64,000 nucleotides of DNA from positions 1 to 64,000 of the forward strand of contig CAYRYZ010000001.1 in assembly GCA_964428745.1 (NCBI GenBank). The letters are read 5' to 3'. Made by a program: the position numbers and the translations under genes. The stretch comes from GCA-002713455 sp964428745 (lineage in GTDB: Bacteria; Fidelibacterota; Marinisomatia; Marinisomatales; TCS55). Positions 54,293 to 62,408 of this stretch are shown here, piece by piece. A model generated the notes under the pieces. It was not told the DNA's origin. It ran no database searches and worked only from the letters and a program-made list of their open reading frames with translations. Positions within the stretch are counted from its first letter, which is position 1, and each line of letters opens with the position of its first letter.

Positions 54293-54718
54293 ATGAATAT
54301 TCTTATCCTGCACGGTCCAAACCTTAATCTTATTGGTAATATTTCTGCCGATTTAGGCAAACGAATGACTCTTGATAAAATTAACACAGGAATAAGGCGT
54401 CATGTTAGGAATACAGAAACTGAGTTAAAAATATGTCAAACTCACAAAGTGTATCAGGCAATTAACTTTATTCAACGAAATAGAAATTGGGCCGATAGTC
54501 TTTTATTTGCACCTATGTCCTGGGCTCAATATGAATATTCAATTGGTGAATCAATTAGTATCTCTGGTATTAAAACCGTACAGCTATTATTTAATGATGG
54601 TTATCAACAAATAAATGAAAAAGATTCAATATTTAGTAAAATAGCAACTAAGACAATAATAGGTAAGCCGGATAGCGTATACATAGATGGCATCAAATTT
54701 CTACAAAATCTCACCTGA
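54293..54718 (+). CDS. AroQ-like protein that has lost the catalytic residues (pseudoenzyme candidate)
   Basis: The 141-residue protein has the start and length of type II 3-dehydroquinate dehydratase (ILHGPNLNLIG at 5-15). The catalytic features are gone. The flexible-loop arginine and tyrosine (family GTR and (V/I)YG) read GNI and DLG here. The family NPGAYTH motif, with catalytic asparagine and histidine, reads APMSWAQ at 73-79. The family (L/S)N(I/V)HAREPFR, with a second catalytic histidine, reads FNDGYQQINE at 100-109. The fold is probably kept but dehydratase activity is unlikely. It overlaps the M23 peptidase gene by 32 bases, so both are co-translated. It may have a different, non-enzymatic role; the true aroQ would be elsewhere. 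Confidence 0.8.
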   Translation: MNILILHGPNLNLIGNISADLGKRMTLDKINTGIRRHVRNTETELKICQTHKVYQAINFIQRNRNWADSLLFAPMSWAQYEYSIGESISISGIKTVQLLFNDGYQQINEKDSIFSKIATKTIIGKPDSVYIDGIKFLQNLT

Positions 54719-55778
54719 TTCATTGTTTAAATATTCAATTTTATTAGTTATTGTATTCTTAGGCTGTACTAAGCCTGTTCATAGTCCCCCAGATATTGAA
54801 GTCAATGAATCTGTTATCAAACCTAGTATAACATTTTCATCTGATAGTTTATATGCTACTGTGACTACCAATTTTTCATTAACAGATTTTGATTTACTAT
54901 CTTCAAGAGCACATCAACCTATAACATTAGAATATTTAACTCGATTAGCTTACCCTGGTTTACATGACTCCACCATAATTAATTATACGGGTATTCTAAA
55001 AAATACAATTCCTTTTAATCAAAGAAGCAGGAATCTTCAAAATATTAAAAGTCAAAAAGGAGCTATAATTGCATATTATTCATTAGACACAATGTGGGTG
55101 TTTCCAAATATTCGTAATAAAATCAATTCATTTAATAGCAAATTTCCTATTATGCCATTATTTGATAGAGGTGGGAAAATTCCTGATTTCAATAAATTAA
55201 TTCCTACTCTGAAATTGTTACTTCCTGTCGAAAAATTAAATGTGCCAACTCGTGCATCACGATTGCCAAACGCTCCACGTGATTATAGATCGGGAATACA
55301 TAGGGGCATTGATTTTTTTTCAAATTGGGGAACTGAGGTAAAATCAGTAGCAGATGGCATTGTGATTAGGTCAGATCTATTTTACAAGGAAATTCCTGCA
55401 GGTTTTCGCGTGGATATCCTTAAACAGGCTGCCAGATTAAAGCGTACACCGTCTGATATTTTCAACGAGTTGCTACTTGGTCAAGCGATTATTATTGACC
55501 ATGGTTTCAACCTTTTCCCTGGATATAGATCAATAACCATTTATGCACATTTATCTTATATAGAAAAAAAAATATCTCCGGGGTCTAAAGTAGAAGCTGG
55601 GCAAATATTAGGTCGATCTGGAAATACAGGAACCCGACCAAGTACACTAGGTACTAAAGAAGAATCCCATTTGCACTGGGAATTGATTTTACAAGACGCT
55701 AAAGGAGAATACTATTTTGGTCAAGATATGGATTATGAATCACTATTACCAGCCTTAAACCAAATTTTTAACAATTAG
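54687..55778 (+). CDS. M23-family peptidase lipoprotein (LytM-like)
   Basis: The protein has 363 residues with a lipobox (VFLGC, Cys27). The C-terminal half is a LytM/M23 peptidase: the first zinc motif GIHRGIDFFSNWG (about 204-216), DHGFNLFPGYRSITIYAHL, GRSGNTGTRP, and the final HLHWEL (about 329). It would cut peptide cross-links in peptidoglycan. A family insertion lies between the first motif and DHGF. The ATG at 54687 overlaps the AroQ-like gene by 32 bases; an in-frame TTG at 54723 is an alternative. Its stop interlocks with that of the convergent cytochrome gene. Confidence 0.9.
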   Translation: MASNFYKISPDSLFKYSILLVIVFLGCTKPVHSPPDIEVNESVIKPSITFSSDSLYATVTTNFSLTDFDLLSSRAHQPITLEYLTRLAYPGLHDSTIINYTGILKNTIPFNQRSRNLQNIKSQKGAIIAYYSLDTMWVFPNIRNKINSFNSKFPIMPLFDRGGKIPDFNKLIPTLKLLLPVEKLNVPTRASRLPNAPRDYRSGIHRGIDFFSNWGTEVKSVADGIVIRSDLFYKEIPAGFRVDILKQAARLKRTPSDIFNELLLGQAIIIDHGFNLFPGYRSITIYAHLSYIEKKISPGSKVEAGQILGRSGNTGTRPSTLGTKEESHLHWELILQDAKGEYYFGQDMDYESLLPALNQIFNN

Positions 55779-57643
55779 GAGCGTGCTCGAGATAAGTTAG
55801 TTTTTATTGTCTTATCATTAGGTAATACTTGTCGTGCCAATTCATAACATTGAATCGCATTGGGTCGATCGCCAGATAAATAATAAACTGTACCAAAATA
55901 GTCTAATATTAATCCCCATCTTCTTCGCACAGATTCCTCTTTATCTCCTAATTTATCCAATTCCTGAACAATAAATTTTTGAATTTCTAAGTTATTATAC
56001 TGACTATAATGCAACCCTGCTAAGGCCAAAGCTTTTAAATCAATATCTTCACTCTGAGCATAAATAATCAACTTGTTAACTATCTCAGGATCCAAGAGCT
56101 CCATACCTGGAGTTAAATATCGTTTAATAAAATAACTTAGATTTGAGAACTGTCCCATTGAGTGAACCAAATTGGGCTGCAGAAGTAACTTAGCAGCATC
56201 ATCTCCTAATGTTGATTCTGTTATTTTTAAACGATTTGCAATTATAGGATTTTGTGGTTTTATGGGACCATACCAATCGTCTACAATAGTTTGAAGTTTA
56301 CTTTCCGAAATATCACTATGGCATTGTATGCAAGATGATTCAAAACCCTGAGAAGAATCATAAACAGGACGAGGAATTGAGATTGTATGATCCGATCGAG
56401 TATATTTTATTTCAGTTCCTATCGCACGTTGCTGTCTAAAGGGCATATGGCATGAAATACAGCGACTTCCTTCAGATTCTGCATCATGAAAGGTATGTGA
56501 TGAAATATCGTTAATTTTGGCCATATGGCATGATGTACACTGCCTATCATCAAATCGATCTATTAATGCGATTCTATTGATATCCTGATAATTTTGACTA
56601 TGAGGATTATGGCAACTAATACATGTCATAGATCCACTCAAAAAACAATCGCTAAATAAATGGTTCTGTTGATATCCAAAGGATTTAATTCTTCCATCTA
56701 TACTATACGGATTCTCATTGCCTAATAATGCCATTCTCAATGAATAAAATTCCGATAAATTTTCGCCGGGTAAGTATCCAGGTTTTAAAGGCGTTTTAAC
56801 GGCATGACACTGAAAACATAAATCTAGACTTTCTTTTGGCTGTAGACCAAATAAACTGGCAAGACCTATTGATTGTTTTTCATTGACAATATTTTTTACA
56901 ATATTTGACATTATCGTCACATGATTCTTTGCTGGACCATGACAAGATTCACAGTTTACAGAAAGTGATACAAATTTTGTATCATACCCACTATCAAGTT
57001 TTTCTGCAATAATCTGGCTTCCATGGCACTGCTGACAATTTGAGATATCATCAACTTCTCCCAATACACGATGCGGAGGCCAATTATATAAATCAATCAT
57101 TCCAATAGATTTATTAATCTTTGCCCATTTTTCATCCGATTTTAGTTGAACAAACCAAGAAGACTCATCCTTACTGAAATCAAATGGAAGAAAGCGATAA
57201 GTCCCATCTGGGTATTTCCCAAAAAAAGTTTGTGTTCCACCTCCATAAAGAAATCCTTTCCCTATAACAGCTTCAACACGTATTACTTCTTCATGTTCTG
57301 ATTCTTTATATCTAATCCTAAACTGATATATACCATTCTTTAGTTCAGGATAAATAATTGCATCTGCTAATTGAATAGGTTCACTTGTAAAGGGAGCTAT
57401 GACTCGATCTGAATTTGGAATACCACCAGCTTGTCCATGTGTAGATCCTTTCCATTCGTTATATATATCTAAGTGACACGTTTGGCAGTCATTAGATCCA
57501 ATAAAATCAGAATAAGCAACGGTACTCTCTTTAACGTCAAAATTTGATAGTGAAAAATCTCCAGCTGATTGTTTTTTAGAAGAACAACCTTGTATAAATA
57601 AGAAAATTGCAAGAATAGCATAAAAGGAAGAGCGGTATATCAT
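55775..57643 (-). CDS. Eight-haem c-type cytochrome lipoprotein
   Basis: The protein has 622 residues with a lipobox (FLFIQGC, Cys20). It has eight CxxCH haem motifs: CQTCH, CQQCH, CESCH, CFQCH, CISCH, CTSCH, CISCH and CIQCH. A helical, TPR-like C-terminal region (about 500-615) follows. The pattern fits the cytochrome c554/octahaem family, which moves electrons in the periplasm or outer membrane. It is not joined to an obvious reductase gene. The redox partner is unknown. It lies near the PorV-like gene (57729-58829). Confidence 0.92.
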   Translation of the reverse strand: MIYRSSFYAILAIFLFIQGCSSKKQSAGDFSLSNFDVKESTVAYSDFIGSNDCQTCHLDIYNEWKGSTHGQAGGIPNSDRVIAPFTSEPIQLADAIIYPELKNGIYQFRIRYKESEHEEVIRVEAVIGKGFLYGGGTQTFFGKYPDGTYRFLPFDFSKDESSWFVQLKSDEKWAKINKSIGMIDLYNWPPHRVLGEVDDISNCQQCHGSQIIAEKLDSGYDTKFVSLSVNCESCHGPAKNHVTIMSNIVKNIVNEKQSIGLASLFGLQPKESLDLCFQCHAVKTPLKPGYLPGENLSEFYSLRMALLGNENPYSIDGRIKSFGYQQNHLFSDCFLSGSMTCISCHNPHSQNYQDINRIALIDRFDDRQCTSCHMAKINDISSHTFHDAESEGSRCISCHMPFRQQRAIGTEIKYTRSDHTISIPRPVYDSSQGFESSCIQCHSDISESKLQTIVDDWYGPIKPQNPIIANRLKITESTLGDDAAKLLLQPNLVHSMGQFSNLSYFIKRYLTPGMELLDPEIVNKLIIYAQSEDIDLKALALAGLHYSQYNNLEIQKFIVQELDKLGDKEESVRRRWGLILDYFGTVYYLSGDRPNAIQCYELARQVLPNDKTIKTNLSRARS

Positions 57644-57668
57644 ACCAATAAATTAATCAGGATTGGGT

Positions 57669-57705
57669 AAAAAAAAAGCCCCGTTCATTAAATAAACGGG
57701 GCTTT
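57669..57705 (-). terminator. Intrinsic terminator after the PorV-like gene
   Basis: The stem AAAGCCCCGTT/AACGGGGCTTT has a nine-base loop and is followed on the minus strand by a run of about nine T. It lies between the cytochrome gene and the PorV-like gene, so the PorV-like unit ends here and the cytochrome has its own promoter. Confidence 0.9.
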
Positions 57706-57728
57706 AATTAAGTATAATATTAGTCTAC

Positions 57729-58829
57729 TTAGAAACCAACATTAAGCGTAAAGATTGTATTACCATCAAAATACTTTGCAGGAATATATGCAATATCTAT
57801 TGACGCATCAATTCCAAGCATCTTTTGAAGATAAATAGAGCCACCAAATGAAGCGCCTGCAAAGATATTTTCAATCTTAGCATCACTTTCATCTACTGTA
57901 GTGGTCAATGGATCATCTTCAAACTCAACTGTCTCCATATCTTGTAGAATTCCAACGCGAACTGCTGCCAAGCCTGGTAGAGTATAGGATCCCATTAGTT
58001 TCAACTTATCCTGTTCAAAGTTATTACTTTCGTAAGAACCAGAAACTTGGATTGCAGTCCCAACTGAGTAGCTGGCACCTAGCTCAAAAAGCATAGGAAG
58101 GTCAGCTTCAGCTGGTTGAACATTATAAAGCTGTGTTAGACGATCACTACCTACAGCAATAGCCTTAACTAATAGACCAGAACCTTCATAGCGCGTTGGG
58201 CGCCCAAAGTTTCTTACAGCTACACCCACATCAAGTCCTTCTACATCTAAGAAATCAGTGTATTGTACACCGGCATCTACAGATATCGCAGTACCACCAA
58301 CTCGTTTGAACTTTTCTGAACTAGCATTAACTGAAAGTCCCATAGATGTCTTAGTAGACATCATACGAGAATAAGTTAATCCAGCAGTAAAGTTAGATGG
58401 GGAGAATTTCTCTCCAGTTCCATCTGGTGCCCAAACAGTTGTTACAGGAATTTCACCAATATCAATAGAACGGATCGTAACAGCAAATGCATTGGCTCCG
58501 AGCTTCAAACCTGCTCCTGCATGCACTACGGACATGTCCGCAATGTAGGAACGATTAGAAAATGTTGTTTCAAGACTCGCACCAGCACGTGCAACACCAG
58601 CAGGGTTCCAGTAAGCTGCTCCAACACCAGTGGCATAAGCTACTGCTCCACCACCTGTTAGATACTTTGCTCCCTGTGGAATCAATAACTGACTCGCACC
58701 AGCTGTACCATTACGCATTCCTGATCCAGCAACTCCACCACCGTATAGCTCAGAACCCTGAGCTGCAAGTAACCCGATTGACAAGGCCAATACGGAGGTT
58801 ATTGCAATTATTTTTTTGATTTTAATCAT
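57729..58829 (-). CDS. PorV-like/UPF0164-type outer-membrane beta-barrel protein
   Basis: The protein has 366 residues with a signal peptide (ITSVLALSIGLLAAQ). The YATGVGAAYWNPAG motif, followed by alternating strands ending FTLNVGF, marks the PorV/PorQ-like UPF0164 barrel family. PorV is the shuttle protein of type IX secretion in Bacteroidota; related barrels occur in Marinimicrobia and Calditrichota. It lies directly after a large secreted protein with an FlgD-like sorting domain and a TonB receptor, a typical cargo neighbourhood. Its own terminator follows. Confidence 0.8.
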   Translation of the reverse strand: MIKIKKIIAITSVLALSIGLLAAQGSELYGGGVAGSGMRNGTAGASQLLIPQGAKYLTGGGAVAYATGVGAAYWNPAGVARAGASLETTFSNRSYIADMSVVHAGAGLKLGANAFAVTIRSIDIGEIPVTTVWAPDGTGEKFSPSNFTAGLTYSRMMSTKTSMGLSVNASSEKFKRVGGTAISVDAGVQYTDFLDVEGLDVGVAVRNFGRPTRYEGSGLLVKAIAVGSDRLTQLYNVQPAEADLPMLFELGASYSVGTAIQVSGSYESNNFEQDKLKLMGSYTLPGLAAVRVGILQDMETVEFEDDPLTTTVDESDAKIENIFAGASFGGSIYLQKMLGIDASIDIAYIPAKYFDGNTIFTLNVGF

Positions 58830-58848
58830 TTTTATTACTCCTTATGAC

Positions 58849-61800
58849 CTAAAAGCGTTTCGCAAATTCATCTTCAGTGACCATTGCAAACTTCAACACT
58901 TTTGTGCCGTTCGTGCCCATATCAATATGAATGATATACACACCACTAGCTAGTGGGAAGTTATTAGAATTTCTCATATCCCACTTTTGGTACTGAGTGT
59001 TTGTTGTTTTCTTAAAGTTCGCAACCATGGTACCAGCCATGTTGAATACTCTAAAATTCACTACACCAGAAGTTGGTAAGTGATTAAATGTCACATACTT
59101 TGGAAGAGGTAAAACAGAATCAGTTCCTTCCAAATCATGGTAACCCATATATGGATTTGGGAATATATTCACTTTCTTTACATCGTCTGCAACATTTGTT
59201 GAGCCTACTTGAGGCGCAGCTACTGTGAATTTGTCAGCAGGCTGGTTTGTTTTATTAGTAATAATCTTAACAATAGATCCTGATTCCAACCCTAAGTTAT
59301 TATTTCCAGCTACTGCATCGATGGTACCATCAGATACATCATCTAGATTCCAAGCAAACCATACATTACGACCCATTAATTCAGGGCCGACACCAGAATC
59401 GTAGTAATCATAAGGTCCGCCTGCAGCGCCTGCGAGGTAATCTCCATTGGATTCTTGTGGTCCGCCACCAGCGGCTATTGAATTAGCTAGCCAAGCGTTG
59501 TATCCACCTTCACCTGGTGATGTATCAGCAGGTAGGTGTGGATAAGTCCAATCTGTATATGGATCATTTGCTCCACCAGATCCTGGATGGTCATTTGGAT
59601 GTAATCCCCAAACTTCGTTTTCATCATAGTCATAGAACCATGGGCACATACGATAGCCATTAGTCACATCCCAAAGCTCAAATCCAACTCTTACTAAAGA
59701 ACCGGATGTATAAGCTGCGTAAGCATAGTTGTCATCTTCCCAAGTCCAACGATATTCAAAATCGTTCGGAATTAGGTATTTCCAGCCACTACCACGAATG
59801 ATACGACTGATCATAACATCATAACCATTAGCGGATGCTCCACCACCATGGAAGAACCAACCTGAACCATCAGATTGATTTACACGGCCAGTGTAAGCTA
59901 CTGGGAAACCTCCCCAGTCCTGTGCACCTTGACATGGAGCAGCTTCTGTACAACTTCCATCTCCATTAGCAGTTACTATAAAGTTTTTAAACGCATTTGG
60001 TGGTCCTGTGACTGCCCAAGTAAGACCATCTGCAGCTGGATATCCAGGGTCAGTAAATAGAGACCCTTGCTTATATCTAGACAGCACTTTAGCGCCACTT
60101 GTCTTATCAGTAACATCCCATAGTATGCTTCCTTTTGTAGCAGATCCTGTAACAGTATCTTCTGCAAAAGTAATTTCATAATCGTGCCCTGTAACAACAC
60201 CTGGGTCAATTACGGTGATTCTACCTAGTCCGTCACTAGTACCTGCACTATGCGTCATATCTATATGGTCACCTGAATCAACTGTGTATGATTTTCCTGG
60301 GTCTGCCATTTTTGGCGTTACCGTCACAACTGTCATAGAAGATTCTAGTGATTTAAATGGTGAGTTAGCATTGTCTTTTAAGTAAGAATATGCACTTATG
60401 CCATAATAATATGGACGATCGTTCGTAATCGGACGATTTCTAAGAGCATCAGTCTTTACAACCACAACACGACTAATTCCATTATCACTACCCACGTGAG
60501 CAGGTTTTTCAAGAATTAAGCCAGTTGCTGGGTCTACTGCTTTTTCAGTAATGACTAACACACCATTGGCGACATCAAATTGATTAATAAGAACACCATC
60601 AGAACCCGCTGCCAAAGCATTAGGTAACTGATATACTTTGTATCCTTCAAATTTGAAGCCTTTATTAACTGGTGTTTCTGTTTGCTCAAAAGCAGCAGTT
60701 TCTGCCCAGTTCAGGGTAATGTATCCATCCCCTTCAAATGCAGACACAACAGGCGCCTTTGGAGGCGTCGGTAATGAAAAATTATTATCATAAGCAAACT
60801 GTGCAAAAATATCATTGTATTTTAATACAGTAATGGATGAAAGGTTATCACCTCCCATACCACCAATTAGTCCTAGAACTACATCCTGAGTGTCACCGAT
60901 AACCATTTCAAATGGTCCAGTATTCATCACAAGACGACGATCACCAGGAGGTAAAATAATACCATCGATCCAACCTGTACCAGTTGGCGGGTCACCCGCT
61001 AGTACAAATTTTTCGGGTAATCCTGTTATAGGATCAACAAATGGTTGTTGAGTAGGATGTTCAGGTCTTGGCAGAAAACCTTCCATTAGGTTAAACCACT
61101 GCAAAGTTCCAACATACACTTTCGTGCTTGGGTCACTTACAGATGAACCAGCAGCAAAATATACAAAACTGGTCATACCTAATGTGGTTTCTTTAGTTCC
61201 GTCTCCATCCGTATCAATTTTAGGACCTTCAAGGAAGTCATATCCTGCAGCAGGAACTGGACTACCATATGAACTAAAGAACTGGTCATCAAATGTATTA
61301 CCATTATATACATATCCTAAGCTCAAAGTAGTATCAGAACCCACATAGTCATCGGTATAAGTACCAAGGTCAGGGTCTGACCACTGAGTAAAATAAATTG
61401 TATCTAACTTCGCATCAGCAGGTCCACCAGGAAGACCAACATAGTTGATCCGTGCCCTTTTGAACATCATGCTAGAAAGCGGGTTAGAAAATGGGAAGTC
61501 ATATCCCCATAATGTAATTTGAATTTCAAATCCAATTGGAGGTGAACCCCAACCACCTTCAGAAACACTAACAGTTGCTCCGCCAGTATGTTCATCTGGT
61601 AAGTCATTGGCTACTGTCCAAATTGTTTGGTCAGCGCCAGGAATTCCTGGGATATCTCCATCCCATTTACCTGTCTCACCATTCCAAGTTCCAGGAGTAT
61701 ATGCTCCATCTCCATTTGCATCATCGTACGGTGCACCTTCATCTGCTGGCCACTCGTTCCAATCATGTTCATACTGAGATTTACCTGCAGCAATTTGCGC

Positions 61801-62370
61801 GTCGGTAAGTGTGGTTGGATCTGCCTCTTTTAAGATGGCAATATCACCGCGAAGATCCGCAGTGTTCCAATTCCTTCTTACACGCCAGATTTGCTGGTCA
61901 CGGTAGTTTTCTGAATAAGCAGTATTCAGAACTTTACCGCTAGCATCTCGAAGTACTTTACCAGCCTTAAGACCAGTATTGTACATAGATCCATTTACAC
62001 GAATCCTTGGAGTTCCTCCACCAGAACCATCTGTAAGAATCTCACCAGAGGCATCTACGCCATATTTATCTGAGACCTTAGCTCCCCAGAGAATACCTTC
62101 TGCAAAAATGACACTTCCCATCCCTTTAGGATAGTTTCCGGCTGAACCGTGTGAGGTACCATTCCATGCAAAAAATCCCTGGTTTTCCATGTGGATTTTC
62201 CAACTGTTAATATTGAAAAATGTATCTGCTGGGCCATTATCTCCATACTTAGCAAGTCTAGCAGCTGTCTTACCAGCATTCTTATCTCCCTTTGGTGGCT
62301 CTGCTGAAACAGTAGAAACCAAGAGAAAGGTGCTTGCAAGCGCCCATGTTATCGATTTTTTGAAGTTCAT
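58849..62370 (-). CDS. Large secreted protein with fibronectin-like and C-terminal sorting domains
   Basis: The protein has 1173 residues from the ATG at 62370, which has GGAG nine bases upstream and gives a clean signal peptide (ITWALASTFLLVSTVSA). The N-terminal half is a beta-rich extracellular region with calcium-loop-like DANGDGAYTP and DTDGDGTKE. It has a long segment with SDPDLGTYTDDYVGSDTT and YGSPVPAAGYDFLEGP seen in Marinimicrobia surface proteins. A fibronectin-like stretch follows (PVVSAFEGDGYITLNWAE), and the C-terminal domain (FNMAGTMVANFKK, ASGVYIIHID) is the FlgD-like sorting type. Function unknown; it may be a partner of the TonB receptor upstream. Confidence 0.85.
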   Translation of the reverse strand: MNFKKSITWALASTFLLVSTVSAEPPKGDKNAGKTAARLAKYGDNGPADTFFNINSWKIHMENQGFFAWNGTSHGSAGNYPKGMGSVIFAEGILWGAKVSDKYGVDASGEILTDGSGGGTPRIRVNGSMYNTGLKAGKVLRDASGKVLNTAYSENYRDQQIWRVRRNWNTADLRGDIAILKEADPTTLTDAQIAAGKSQYEHDWNEWPADEGAPYDDANGDGAYTPGTWNGETGKWDGDIPGIPGADQTIWTVANDLPDEHTGGATVSVSEGGWGSPPIGFEIQITLWGYDFPFSNPLSSMMFKRARINYVGLPGGPADAKLDTIYFTQWSDPDLGTYTDDYVGSDTTLSLGYVYNGNTFDDQFFSSYGSPVPAAGYDFLEGPKIDTDGDGTKETTLGMTSFVYFAAGSSVSDPSTKVYVGTLQWFNLMEGFLPRPEHPTQQPFVDPITGLPEKFVLAGDPPTGTGWIDGIILPPGDRRLVMNTGPFEMVIGDTQDVVLGLIGGMGGDNLSSITVLKYNDIFAQFAYDNNFSLPTPPKAPVVSAFEGDGYITLNWAETAAFEQTETPVNKGFKFEGYKVYQLPNALAAGSDGVLINQFDVANGVLVITEKAVDPATGLILEKPAHVGSDNGISRVVVVKTDALRNRPITNDRPYYYGISAYSYLKDNANSPFKSLESSMTVVTVTPKMADPGKSYTVDSGDHIDMTHSAGTSDGLGRITVIDPGVVTGHDYEITFAEDTVTGSATKGSILWDVTDKTSGAKVLSRYKQGSLFTDPGYPAADGLTWAVTGPPNAFKNFIVTANGDGSCTEAAPCQGAQDWGGFPVAYTGRVNQSDGSGWFFHGGGASANGYDVMISRIIRGSGWKYLIPNDFEYRWTWEDDNYAYAAYTSGSLVRVGFELWDVTNGYRMCPWFYDYDENEVWGLHPNDHPGSGGANDPYTDWTYPHLPADTSPGEGGYNAWLANSIAAGGGPQESNGDYLAGAAGGPYDYYDSGVGPELMGRNVWFAWNLDDVSDGTIDAVAGNNNLGLESGSIVKIITNKTNQPADKFTVAAPQVGSTNVADDVKKVNIFPNPYMGYHDLEGTDSVLPLPKYVTFNHLPTSGVVNFRVFNMAGTMVANFKKTTNTQYQKWDMRNSNNFPLASGVYIIHIDMGTNGTKVLKFAMVTEDEFAKRF

Positions 62371-62408
62371 AAATTTCTCCACTTCGTTAATTCTTGTGAT
62401 CAGCACCC

